44,584 nt of DNA from Clostridiales bacterium (lineage in GTDB: Bacteria > Bacillota > Clostridia > Oscillospirales > Ruminococcaceae), in the NCBI GenBank assembly GCA_012518465.1, contig JAAYSD010000089.1, positions 1 to 44,584 on the forward strand. Direction: 5' to 3'. Positions 1 to 8,314 of this stretch are shown in pieces. Position 1 is the stretch's first letter, and the number at the start of each line of letters is the position of its first letter. The notes beneath the pieces were generated by a model. It searched no databases, was not told the origin of the DNA, and was given only the letters and a program-made list of their open reading frames with translations. A program made the translations under genes and the position numbers.

Positions 1-17
1 AAAGGGAGCTTTTTTCT
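1..17 (+). terminator. Probable 3' arm of a terminator cut by the window edge
   Basis: The window opens with AAAGGGAGCTTTTTTC, which reads as the second arm of a hairpin followed by a T-run. The first arm would lie outside the window, so this is only an inference. Confidence 0.3.
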
Positions 18-130
18 TACGTATTTTGTCTTTATACTTCATAATTAAGCTTATGCCATCTATTTTAACACAGGAACGCTACCACAAGGGTATTAAAATA
101 ACAAAAGCGTGTAGCATCAAAAGACGTTTT

Positions 131-214
131 CTAAAGAGAAGTACCAAAAGCATTGACAATATACCCTTTTTCACTTAAATTTTTCTGCAATAATTCAAAT
201 TTACTTTTTACCAT
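131..214 (-). pseudogene. 27-codon remnant, possibly the N-terminus of a LUD-type lactate-utilisation protein
   Basis: An ATG ten bases beyond the stop of the 456-aa gene follows a good ribosome site (TAGGAGAGG) but the frame ends after 27 codons at a TAG. The peptide contains KFELLQKNL and KGYIVNAFGTS. These resemble the start of small clostridial LUD (DUF162) proteins, which have a K-F-x-x-L-x-x-N-L opening followed by a K-G-[YF]-x-V segment. No continuation of such a protein was recognised in other frames over the remaining 130 bases, so this is probably a truncated gene. It could also be a genuine short peptide coupled to the upstream gene. The family assignment is from memory of the pattern and is weak. 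Confidence 0.3.
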
Positions 215-223
215 GAACCTCTC

Positions 224-1594
224 CTAGGAATTTGAGTTATTTAACTTTAAGACATCTCTTTGCTTTTTTAGATTTTCATTTCTCTTATTTTTTTCCTCAT
301 ATTTTAGAATATACTTTTTTGCATTACGCTCTAAATGAGAGAGATATTTATCCTGTTCCTCTATAATATTTTTATAAAACTCATAAATTCTTTTATCGTG
401 AATTTTAAATAGCCTATTAGCAAGATAATCATGAACAGCTGTTAAATCAGGATTGTTCATAATAGTAAGTGTAAATTCAATAAACCTTTCTAAATCTGTA
501 TATTGTAAATAATTACCGGCAGTAACAATGCTTTGATAATAATTGGTTGATATAATCGTTTTCCCCTCAAACTCTGTTTCACCAAGCAAAAGTGCATCAA
601 GCTGTTGAGATGACAGGGCTTCAACAGATTTAGCAGAAATAATCATATCAGTATCAGGTAAGGCTGAAGCATTTTCTATAATATCATTTGGAAAAGACGT
701 TCTGCTCGCACCCCTATTTCCCTGAGATAACAACTTTCTTATTGAATGAATTAAATCAGAATGTTCACCCCTACGTGTAAGCAGTGCATTTTCAGACATT
801 TCACATGATAAAAACTCAAACGGCAGCTTTACGGATACACCACATAGTCCCACTATTTCATTAGTATCCTCATCTCGATAAAGATTATTTACTGGTTCTA
901 TAATAAGACAATAAAATTCCTTAGCTGCAGCCAAACACGCTGCCGCCTCATGATGCCCTTTTAACAAAACTGAATGAAGTCCTGACAAATGATATGCAAT
1001 ACCATAAAATTCTTCAGAATCCTTATTGTTATTTAAAATGCTCTGATAAATATTATAGTTAAAATATGCCGGTGGTAATGAAGGTAGTAAAAAGCATGGA
1101 GTATATGGCTTAGTATTAATAGAAAACCTATTAGCAGAGCCTTTTACCTCATGTCTGACGTTATATGCATCCCAAAAAAACATACCACCACCATCAGTTG
1201 GAAAGACTTTTACTAAATAAATTGCATAAAGACCACTTTTTAAAATTTTATACAATGGATCCAATGTAGAATCAGCTGTTTCATTGTACATAAAATATTT
1301 ATGATAAGCAGTTTCTATAATAGAACGTGTGGATACATCTCTTTTACCACTATTGAAAAATGAAACCATCTTATCAGATAGATTTTCTTCCCTTTGTGGT
1401 GTGCTGATTTTTAAAACAGGGCTAGCACCAAGGTGAAAAACACTTTCTCTGTAAATTGTAGAACGCACACGGGAAAACCCTAATTCAGTTTCACCAATCT
1501 GCCCAGAACCATTTTCAACACTAACCAGTAAAACCTCATTATTATCATTACTAAGATATGATTTTCTAATTACAGCGTCATTATATATTTCCAT
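224..1594 (-). CDS. Hypothetical protein, 456 aa
   Basis: No family was recognised. The protein has no signal peptide and no obvious membrane segment, so it is probably cytosolic. The middle part contains GHHEAAACLAAAKEFY and a few cysteines without a clear metal-binding spacing. The last 60 residues are rich in K, E and N (the KKYILKYEEKNKRNENLKKQ stretch) and look like a charged helix or short coiled coil. The ATG follows a strong GAGGAG ribosome site only about 12 bases after the stop of the membrane protein gene, so the two are probably one transcript. They may act together, but nothing in either sequence tells how. Confidence 0.7.
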   Translation of the reverse strand: MEIYNDAVIRKSYLSNDNNEVLLVSVENGSGQIGETELGFSRVRSTIYRESVFHLGASPVLKISTPQREENLSDKMVSFFNSGKRDVSTRSIIETAYHKYFMYNETADSTLDPLYKILKSGLYAIYLVKVFPTDGGGMFFWDAYNVRHEVKGSANRFSINTKPYTPCFLLPSLPPAYFNYNIYQSILNNNKDSEEFYGIAYHLSGLHSVLLKGHHEAAACLAAAKEFYCLIIEPVNNLYRDEDTNEIVGLCGVSVKLPFEFLSCEMSENALLTRRGEHSDLIHSIRKLLSQGNRGASRTSFPNDIIENASALPDTDMIISAKSVEALSSQQLDALLLGETEFEGKTIISTNYYQSIVTAGNYLQYTDLERFIEFTLTIMNNPDLTAVHDYLANRLFKIHDKRIYEFYKNIIEEQDKYLSHLERNAKKYILKYEEKNKRNENLKKQRDVLKLNNSNS

Positions 1595-1606
1595 ATACGC
1601 TCCTCA

Positions 1607-2470
1607 TCATTGTGAAATACTATCGTCTATAAGCATTAAAATATTTTTTATTTCATGCCTTGTAAAAAGTCTTTTTGGCAGCTTAAGCAAGGGTGTGCTA
1701 CCCTTTAATACCACTATCGCCTTGCCTGTATCTATATAATTATCGGCATTTGACCAGCTGATATAATTGCTTTTTGAAAATAAAAAGCTTTCGGTTTCCA
1801 AAAAACCAGCTTTACTTATTGCATATGTTATCTGAAAATTATATGCAGGGTCGCTTTTAGCAGTTTTATGTGTGGATGATTTTATTATACAATATTGAAT
1901 AAATAAAAACAAAGTTGCAAAAACGGCGGCAGCTGTAATTGATATAATCATAAACATGGGAATTAATTCAAATTCCACTTCAATCTTGTTTGTTAATAAT
2001 ATAAAGGTCAGTATGGAAACAATAAGCGACAATAAAAATATCAGCTTTGCTCGTAAAGTATTGTGCAATGAATTGTTAATAGACGTCAGCTCTTTTTCAT
2101 CTAAAAAACCTGATGCTATAAACGCTTTGTCAGGAAACTGAGAATCGATATATTTATTTTTTGTCACTAAAAGTCTAGGAAGATGTGAATATGGTATTGA
2201 GTATTCAGCGCAAACACCTTCTATTAAAGCTATTGCACTTAAATAAGTCGTATCACTGTCAAAACAAGCCTTAGGTATTTTAAAAGCCTGATTTCCCTTG
2301 TATATAATAATGTTTGAACGCATTTCTGCTATACGGGAAATTTCACTCCACTCATAAACCTTTGGAATATCACTGCCGTTTTTATAAATAGAAAAACTGT
2401 CAGATAATATAAATCTTTCTTCATCATTATTTGTTTTTAAGCAAATGCCCTTAACATTTCTAAAAGCCAT
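1607..2470 (-). CDS. Membrane protein with two PH-like (YcxB-like) halves, 287 aa
   Basis: The protein has a soluble N-terminal segment of about 130 residues, two hydrophobic helices (about residues 140-195 of the mature frame), and a second soluble segment. Both soluble parts contain a similar pattern of a short strand, W-S-x-[IA] and then a K-G repeat (YEWSEISRIAE...IIIYKGNQAFKIPK versus ISWSNADNYID...VVLKGSTPLLKLPKRLF). This repeat resembles the YcxB-like C-terminal domain seen in many Firmicute membrane proteins. The chosen ATG at 2470 has GGGAG five bases upstream; a longer frame starting at 2512 lacks such a site. Function unknown; it is probably co-transcribed with the following 456-aa gene. 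Confidence 0.65.
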   Translation of the reverse strand: MAFRNVKGICLKTNNDEERFILSDSFSIYKNGSDIPKVYEWSEISRIAEMRSNIIIYKGNQAFKIPKACFDSDTTYLSAIALIEGVCAEYSIPYSHLPRLLVTKNKYIDSQFPDKAFIASGFLDEKELTSINNSLHNTLRAKLIFLLSLIVSILTFILLTNKIEVEFELIPMFMIISITAAAVFATLFLFIQYCIIKSSTHKTAKSDPAYNFQITYAISKAGFLETESFLFSKSNYISWSNADNYIDTGKAIVVLKGSTPLLKLPKRLFTRHEIKNILMLIDDSISQ

Positions 2471-2580
2471 AACCACTCCCGTACAACACACGATTTTTAT
2501 AAAGATATACATTATTTATATCGGCAGTTATCTATTTAAGTTTAATTATGAAAAAATTTAATTATTTTTATGTAAGGGTA

Positions 2581-2623
2581 TTGACAAAAAATACTTATAA
2601 TGATAATATAACAGTGTTATATT
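2581..2623 (+). promoter_or_regulatory. Promoter and palindromic operator of the TetR gene
   Basis: TTGACA at 2581-2586 is followed 17 bases later by TAATAT at 2604-2609. A perfect 9-bp inverted repeat with one central G (AATATAACA-G-TGTTATATT, 2605-2623) overlaps that -10 and lies 16 bases before the ATG. This is the usual position and symmetry for autorepression by a TetR dimer. Binding by the neighbouring TetR protein is inferred. Confidence 0.6.
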
Positions 2624-2639
2624 TTATATTATAATAATT

Positions 2640-3260
2640 ATGGAGATTGTTTTGACAGATACACAAATTAAAATATTAAAAGCTGGTAGGGAAGAATTTC
2701 TTGATAAAGGATATATAAAAGCTTCTTTAAGAACAATAGCCAAAAATGCAGGTGTTTCCACAGGGGCAATATACGGCTTATACAGAGATAAAATGGAGCT
2801 TTTTTCAAGCCTTGTTGAACCATATGCTACTGATTTCACAAATAACTATCTTGTTAAGCAGGAGGAATTTAAAGCTCTTGATAACAAGCAGCAGATTGAA
2901 GTAATGTATAATTACTCAACAAATGCACTTCAAGAGCTGCTTGATTATATCTACTTGCATTTTGATGCTTTTAAGCTGTTAATATGCTGTTCTGCTGGCA
3001 CAAAATATGAAAAATTTATTCATACATTAGTTGATGTGGAATGTAAGTCGACTTATTCATTTTACAATGTTTTAAAAAAAGAAGGATATAGTCCTCAGAA
3101 AATCAGTGAAAATCTTGTGCATATTTTAAGCAGTGCATATTTTGCAGCTATATTTGAAACAGTTGAACATGATATGGATAAAGATGAAGCTGATGAATAT
3201 GTATCACAAATCACTTCTTTTTTTCATGCAGGCTGGGAAAGGCTATTTTCTCTTAAATAA
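2640..3260 (+). CDS. TetR/AcrR family transcriptional regulator, 206 aa
   Basis: The N-terminus (about residues 10-55) is a typical TetR DNA-binding domain: ILKAGREEFLDKGY, then TIAKNAGVSTGAIYGLYRDK, which is the recognition helix with the conserved G-x-[IL]-Y-x-x-[FY]-x-x-K pattern. The rest is an all-helical ligand-binding and dimerisation domain of normal family length. It has two cysteines in LLICCSAG that could bind a ligand or a metal, but this is not diagnostic. It precedes and is co-directional with an ABC exporter pair, so it most likely controls export of a toxic or signalling compound and represses itself through the palindrome over its promoter. The effector is unknown. Confidence 0.88.
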   Translation: MEIVLTDTQIKILKAGREEFLDKGYIKASLRTIAKNAGVSTGAIYGLYRDKMELFSSLVEPYATDFTNNYLVKQEEFKALDNKQQIEVMYNYSTNALQELLDYIYLHFDAFKLLICCSAGTKYEKFIHTLVDVECKSTYSFYNVLKKEGYSPQKISENLVHILSSAYFAAIFETVEHDMDKDEADEYVSQITSFFHAGWERLFSLK

Positions 3261-3290
3261 AGCCTATGCCTGCTTTATTTTAAAGCCATA

Positions 3291-3326
3291 GTTAGCGTTA
3301 GGTAACATTAGTTGTTGAACGCTAAC
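3291..3326. repeat. 9-bp perfect inverted repeat in front of the exporter genes
   Basis: GTTAGCGTT (3291-3299) and AACGCTAAC (3318-3326) are exact inverse complements separated by 18 bases, just upstream of the ribosome site of the first ABC gene. It may be a leader hairpin or a second operator. There is no T-run after it, so it is not a normal terminator. The eight-base core ACGCTAAC equals the left half of the operator at 12724-12739. Confidence 0.55.
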
Positions 3327-3348
3327 AAAATAACCGACGGAGGAATCT

Positions 3349-5160
3349 ATGAGTACAAAAACAAAACAAAATCCTAAAAAGACGGGAATGTCAAGACTTT
3401 TACAGCTTGCTTGCACGAAAAAGCATTTTATAATTCCAGCAATTATTTTGTCAGCTTTAGCAAGTATAGCTAGCTTTATACCCTATATAGTTATATTTGA
3501 GATTTTAAAAGAACTGCTTAATTCTCTGCCCGATTTATCTGCTATAAATGCCGAAAAGCTTATTGCATATGGCTGGTATGCCTTTGGAGGAGTAGTGGCT
3601 AATGTATTATTATACTTTGGTGCATTATGCTTTTCTCATCTTGCTGCATTTGGCACATTATATCAGCTTAAAGTAAACTTTGCCACACATCTTTCTAGGA
3701 TACCTTTAGGAATACATGTAGTTATAGGCAGTGGAAAGCTGCGAAAGATTATGGACGATAATATTGAAAAAATAGAAACCTTTATAGCACATCAACTGCC
3801 CGATTTGGTAGCTGCACTGGTTGCCCCGATTGTTATGATAACGATATTAATGAGTTATCATTGGGGACTGGGGCTTGCTGCTATGGTAGGTATACTTGTT
3901 GCATTTTATCTGCAAGTTCATTTATACGGAAATGATTCTGCAAAAGAAATGATGGGAAAATATCAAAAGTCACTTGAGGATATGAATAATGCAACAGTAG
4001 AATATATCAGAGGGATTTCTGTCGTTAAGGCATTTAAGCAAACTGTATATTCATTCAGCAGATTACATGAAACAATTAAAAACTATACAAAGATGGTTAT
4101 ACCATATACTTTGAGCTGGGAAAATTCTTTTTCAGGGTTTATCACAGTTGTTAATAACATTTACCTTTTTATAGTGCCTGTGGGAATTATAATCGGTATG
4201 AACACAAATGACTTTAATGCCTTTCTTCCAAAATTTCTATTCTATATAATATTTGTACCCGCAATTTCATCTACTATGATGAAAATAATGTATGTCAGCT
4301 CATCAGGAATGCAAATAATTCACGGGGTAGAGGTTATGGATAATATTCTTGAAATCCCCGAGCTTGAAGAACCTAAAAATCAAAAACTCCCAAGCGATTA
4401 TTCTATAAGCTTTGAAAATGTAAGCTTTAGATACAATGATAGTGAAACCAATGCAATAAGCAATATTTCATTCACTGCTAAGCAGGGTGAAATCACTGCA
4501 ATAGTAGGTGCCTCTGGAGGAGGAAAAAGTACAATTGCACATCTGATACCGAGATTTTTCGATGTATCCGATGGCAAAATCACTTTGGGAAATATTGATA
4601 TAAAACAGATTAGCACAGAAAAATTAATGGATAATATCAGCTTTGTTTTTCAAGATGTATTTCTTTTCAAGCAAAGCGTAAAGGACAATATAGCTATGTC
4701 TAATCCTGATGCTACTGAAGAGGAAATCATAAATTCTGCAAAAGCTGCTCAATGCCATGATTTTATAATGCAGCTGCCTAACGGATATGATACCATTATA
4801 GGAACAAGAGGTGTGCATTTATCAGGAGGAGAAAAACAAAGAATAGCGATTGCTAGAGCTATTATAAAGGATGCACCTGTGATTGTGCTTGACGAGGCAA
4901 CCGCCTTTTCAGACCCTGAAAATGAGCATCTTATCCAAAAAGCTTTTGAGCATCTAATGAAGGGTAAAACAGTAATAATGATAGCTCATCGCCTTTCTAC
5001 AATACAAAGTGCTGATAAAATCCTTGTCATTGATAATGGAAAGCTTATCGAACAAGGAAATCACAAGCAGCTAGTAGAACAAAACGGAAAATATGCTAAT
5101 ATGTGGCGTGTCTATCAAGAAACCTCAAGCTGGAAAATTGCAAGAAAGGAAATTGTTTAA
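3349..5160 (+). CDS. ABC transporter, fused permease/ATPase, first subunit (603 aa)
   Basis: This is a type IV half-transporter of the exporter class. Residues about 25-320 form six membrane helices, and residues about 345-590 form the ATPase. The nucleotide domain has Walker A GASGGGKST, signature LSGGEKQR, Walker B VIVLDEAT with the catalytic glutamate, and H-loop IAHRLST, so it should be active. The D-loop reads AFSDPENE where ASLD/ASVD is usual. The ATG follows GGAGG. The gene ends two bases before the start of a second, similar half-transporter, and the pair presumably forms a heterodimer that exports a compound sensed by the upstream TetR. The cargo cannot be told from sequence; similar TetR-linked pairs in Clostridia are mostly uncharacterised. 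Confidence 0.88.
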   Translation: MSTKTKQNPKKTGMSRLLQLACTKKHFIIPAIILSALASIASFIPYIVIFEILKELLNSLPDLSAINAEKLIAYGWYAFGGVVANVLLYFGALCFSHLAAFGTLYQLKVNFATHLSRIPLGIHVVIGSGKLRKIMDDNIEKIETFIAHQLPDLVAALVAPIVMITILMSYHWGLGLAAMVGILVAFYLQVHLYGNDSAKEMMGKYQKSLEDMNNATVEYIRGISVVKAFKQTVYSFSRLHETIKNYTKMVIPYTLSWENSFSGFITVVNNIYLFIVPVGIIIGMNTNDFNAFLPKFLFYIIFVPAISSTMMKIMYVSSSGMQIIHGVEVMDNILEIPELEEPKNQKLPSDYSISFENVSFRYNDSETNAISNISFTAKQGEITAIVGASGGGKSTIAHLIPRFFDVSDGKITLGNIDIKQISTEKLMDNISFVFQDVFLFKQSVKDNIAMSNPDATEEEIINSAKAAQCHDFIMQLPNGYDTIIGTRGVHLSGGEKQRIAIARAIIKDAPVIVLDEATAFSDPENEHLIQKAFEHLMKGKTVIMIAHRLSTIQSADKILVIDNGKLIEQGNHKQLVEQNGKYANMWRVYQETSSWKIARKEIV

Positions 5161-5161
5161 C

Positions 5162-6913
5162 ATGAAAAAAACTTCAAGACTGCAAAATCTCTTTATGCTA
5201 TCAGACAAGGCATACAAGGATTTGAAAAAAGCAATATTAGCCTGCACTCTAACTAATTTTTCAATGATGCTGCCTTTCAGCGTTTCAATTATGCTTATTG
5301 TTGAACTAATTAAGCCATTGCAAGGTAAGGCTCTTGACTGGACTAATATATGGATATTGTACGGATTTGGCATTTTATCGGCTATAATAGTATTTATCTG
5401 CACAAAAAACGACTATAAAAAAACCTATGTAACTTCATATATGGCAAGTGAAGAAACAAGAACCACACTTGCTGAAAAAATAAGAAAGCTTCCTATGTCG
5501 GTATTTAATTCAAAGGATTTGTCAGAAATGACAACGCATATGATGGGTGATGTCAGCACAGCCGAACACGCATTAAGTCACGTTATCCCTCAGCTTATAG
5601 CAAATGCAATATCGATTACAGTAATATGCTTGTGCATGGCTGTCTTTGATTGGAGAATGTCCATTGCCGTATTTATTTCTGTACCAATTGCTTTTATGAT
5701 AATATTTTTAGGAAGAATGATTTACGGAAAGCTTAGCAAAAAGCATGCAGCCGCTCACCTTGCCGCCTCAGGGCAGGTACAAGAGTATATAGAGGGTATT
5801 AAGGTAATACGCTCATGTAATATGAACGGTGAAAAATTCAACGCATTGGAAGATGCCTTAAGAAAAATGATGCAATGGGCTGTCAAAATGGAATTTGGAA
5901 CAGGTGTTTTTGTTACGGGCGCACAGGTTATACTTCAATCAGGTGTTGGCATAACTGTATTTCTTGGTGCATTATTACTTACAAAGGGACAGATTGATTT
6001 TATTTCATTAGTAATGTTTTTGTTAATAGTAGTGAGAATTTACGGTCCATTTTTAACAGAGCTTACTCTACTGCCTGAATTATTCTATCACCAAATTGCC
6101 ATTAAACGAATGAGAGCTTTAATGGATATTGAAATTCAAAATGGTGATGATGAAATAGAAATAGATGATTTTAATATTGAATTCAAAGATGTTAATTTTA
6201 GCTACAACAAAAACAATGAAAATGCAATCTCCAATATGAATATTACTATCCCTGCTAATAGCATAACAGCACTTGTAGGACCTTCAGGCAGTGGGAAAAG
6301 CACTATTTCACGCTTAATAGCAAGGTTTTGGGATGTAAATTCAGGAAGGATAGAAATAGGTGGTACTGATATTAAGTCAATAGAACCCGAACATTTAATG
6401 AGCTATATGAGTTTTGTTTTTCAAGATGTAGTATTATTCAACGACACTGTTTTTAATAATATAAAAATCGGTAATATGTCTGCTACTGATGAAGAAGTTT
6501 ACGCTGCTGCAAAGGCTGCCTGCTGTGATGAATTTGTTATTAAAATGAAAGATGGCTACAACACAATTTTAGGTGAAAATGGAGCTACAATTTCAGGTGG
6601 TGAGCGTCAAAGAATATCAATTGCAAGGGCTTTGCTTAAAAATGCCCCAATAGTTCTGCTTGATGAAGCAACAGCAAGTCTGGATCCTGAAAATGAAGCG
6701 TCAATACAACAAGCTATATCTAGGTTAGTAAAAAATAAAACTGTCATTGTAATAGCACACCGCCTGCGCACTATATCAGATGCCGATAAAATAATTGTTC
6801 TTAATAATGGCAAAGCTGAGGAACAAGGCACACATAATGAGCTAATGAATAAAAATGGTTTATACCATAAGCTATTTACCATTCAGCAAGAAAGCCTAGG
6901 CTGGTCTGTTTAA
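5162..6913 (+). CDS. ABC transporter, fused permease/ATPase, second subunit (583 aa)
   Basis: Second half-transporter of the heterodimer, with an N-terminal six-helix membrane domain (about residues 20-310) and a C-terminal ATPase. Walker A is GPSGSGKST, the signature ISGGERQR, Walker B IVLLDEATASLD and the H-loop IAHRLRT, all canonical. The ATG at 5162 has AAAGGA upstream; an upstream in-frame start at 5093 lies inside the preceding gene and lacks a ribosome site. Only one base separates it from the preceding stop, so translation is probably coupled. A perfect terminator follows, which closes the three-gene tetR-ABC-ABC unit. Confidence 0.88.
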   Translation: MKKTSRLQNLFMLSDKAYKDLKKAILACTLTNFSMMLPFSVSIMLIVELIKPLQGKALDWTNIWILYGFGILSAIIVFICTKNDYKKTYVTSYMASEETRTTLAEKIRKLPMSVFNSKDLSEMTTHMMGDVSTAEHALSHVIPQLIANAISITVICLCMAVFDWRMSIAVFISVPIAFMIIFLGRMIYGKLSKKHAAAHLAASGQVQEYIEGIKVIRSCNMNGEKFNALEDALRKMMQWAVKMEFGTGVFVTGAQVILQSGVGITVFLGALLLTKGQIDFISLVMFLLIVVRIYGPFLTELTLLPELFYHQIAIKRMRALMDIEIQNGDDEIEIDDFNIEFKDVNFSYNKNNENAISNMNITIPANSITALVGPSGSGKSTISRLIARFWDVNSGRIEIGGTDIKSIEPEHLMSYMSFVFQDVVLFNDTVFNNIKIGNMSATDEEVYAAAKAACCDEFVIKMKDGYNTILGENGATISGGERQRISIARALLKNAPIVLLDEATASLDPENEASIQQAISRLVKNKTVIVIAHRLRTISDADKIIVLNNGKAEEQGTHNELMNKNGLYHKLFTIQQESLGWSV

Positions 6914-6928
6914 TAGATAAAACGTTAG

Positions 6929-6956
6929 TCCGTCGGAAATCCGACGGACTTTTTAC
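6929..6956 (+). terminator. Intrinsic terminator after the exporter operon
   Basis: AGTCCGTCGG pairs with CCGACGGACT across a short loop and is followed by five T residues. The hairpin is GC-rich and perfect. Confidence 0.9.
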
Positions 6957-7313
6957 TTACCTTCTGCCATACAGCTTTCTTACCTTTACTCCTCCATGTG
7001 CATGTAATTGTGCAATAACCTGCCTTGCCGCTTCCTCATCACAGTCAATTTCAAGATTTGCTTCTATACCTCTTTCAATTTCAGGTGTAGAATTAATAGC
7101 AGCATTGTATTCAGGGTCATATACATTCATAAAATAATATGATGTCTGATTTGAGTTATAAGGAACTCCCATGGCATAATAGCTTTGGTTTAAATTCCTA
7201 GCTTTTTCAACTATATTTATTTTACTCACTCCACTTATATTATCCCTTATGCTTCTCGCTGCAAGCTCTGCTCTATCGACACTATCTAATTCGCCAATAA
7301 TTCTTATTAACAT
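6957..7313 (-). CDS. Hypothetical small soluble protein, 118 aa
   Basis: No family was recognised with confidence. The layout (RIIGELDSVDRAELAARSIR at the start, a central Tyr-rich segment QTSYYFMNVYDPEY, and DCDEEAARQVIAQLHAHGG near the end) suggests a ferredoxin-like alpha-beta fold made of two strand-helix halves, as in ACT-like or stress-related small proteins. There is no signal peptide and no cysteine cluster. A very strong ribosome site (AGGAGGGAAT) precedes the ATG, which argues for real and efficient translation. It sits downstream of the sulfite reductase gene on the same strand with a 99-bp gap, so it may be read through from the sulfur operon, but nothing ties its function to sulfur. 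Confidence 0.65.
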   Translation of the reverse strand: MLIRIIGELDSVDRAELAARSIRDNISGVSKINIVEKARNLNQSYYAMGVPYNSNQTSYYFMNVYDPEYNAAINSTPEIERGIEANLEIDCDEEAARQVIAQLHAHGGVKVRKLYGRR

Positions 7314-7412
7314 AATTCCCTCCTGTGCAATACTTACAATTATTATGCACTTTTTAAAGGGAATTATTTATAATATTTTTAATTGTAAAAACTGTTTGTC
7401 GATAAAATGTTA

Positions 7413-8273
7413 TTATCCTTCATATGCTTGCTTTATCTCATTTTTGAAAACATTCCAGCCAACTCTTTCGATAACTGTTCTAAACCTCTCACCTTTTTTA
7501 GCATGATTATCAAAAAAGTCCAATGCCCTATCAGTTACTCGAAACAAAACTTGCTTATCGGTAATAATAGGCAAAGTTCTCTTTCCTTTAGCAATCACAT
7601 TACCAAATGTTCCGCCAAAGGAAAGAATGTATCCTTTTGTACCCTTCCACGCATCAAAAGGACAAGCTCTGACGCATCTCCCACAATTTATACACTTATT
7701 TTTATCAAGCAGAATTTCTTCATCAGTCATAGTAAGAGCCTTATCACGGCAAACCCTTGTACAAACGCCACATAAAGTACATAGATGATTTTCCCACGTT
7801 ATTTCAAAACCTCCCTTTATACCAATATCATTTTCCTCTGACTTTAAGCAATTATTAGCACAGCCAGTTACACCTATTTTGAATTTATGAGGAAGCTCTC
7901 TACTAGAATATCTCTCAGAAACTTCAACAGCCAAGGAATAAGTATCAATGCATCCAAATCTACATACTGCACTTCCTTGACAAGCAGTAACAGTACGCAC
8001 ACCGGGGCCGCAGACTCCTGTACTTACGCCGCCCTCCTCTAGCTTAGATTTCACTTCATCTATATTTTCAAGCTTAATAAATGGTATTTCCACAGCCTGC
8101 CTTGAAGTAAGATGAATATACCCATCTCCATACTGCTTTGATAAATCAGCAATTGTCAAAAGTTGATCAGCTGTTAAATTTCCACCAACCACCTTTAATC
8201 TAAGTGAAAAATGATTTTTTTGAACCTGATGCATAAATCCTTGATTTTTTAATTCTTTATAATTAACAGCCAT
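7413..8273 (-). CDS. Small siroheme sulfite reductase with two ferredoxin clusters, 286 aa
   Basis: Predicted to reduce sulfite to sulfide, the last step of the operon's pathway. Residues 30-70 form the nitrite/sulfite reductase ferredoxin-like half domain (YIHLTSRQAVEIPFI). Cys98-X5-Cys104 and Cys138-X3-Cys142 are the four ligands of the siroheme-coupled 4Fe-4S cluster. Residues 165-175 and 194-204 carry two CxxCxxCxxxC ferredoxin motifs for electron entry. At 286 aa it is about half the size of CysI-type enzymes and resembles the single-subunit, AsrC/Fsr-like enzymes found in clostridia and methanogens. Ribosome site AGGGAGGG. It is last in the apr-cys operon, 41 bp after cysN. Dissimilatory use is unlikely, since no dsrAB, dsrC or qmo genes accompany it here. 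Confidence 0.85.
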   Translation of the reverse strand: MAVNYKELKNQGFMHQVQKNHFSLRLKVVGGNLTADQLLTIADLSKQYGDGYIHLTSRQAVEIPFIKLENIDEVKSKLEEGGVSTGVCGPGVRTVTACQGSAVCRFGCIDTYSLAVEVSERYSSRELPHKFKIGVTGCANNCLKSEENDIGIKGGFEITWENHLCTLCGVCTRVCRDKALTMTDEEILLDKNKCINCGRCVRACPFDAWKGTKGYILSFGGTFGNVIAKGKRTLPIITDKQVLFRVTDRALDFFDNHAKKGERFRTVIERVGWNVFKNEIKQAYEG

Positions 8274-8314
8274 CTTACCCTCCCTTATAAAAATAAGAAC
8301 AATAACCCTTTTTA

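Noticed and set aside
1-140. Insertion-sequence end or attachment site
   Set aside because: The imperfect repeat GCTACCAC/GTGTAGC at about 79-115 has no duplicated flank or transposase trace. It could be a small hairpin only.
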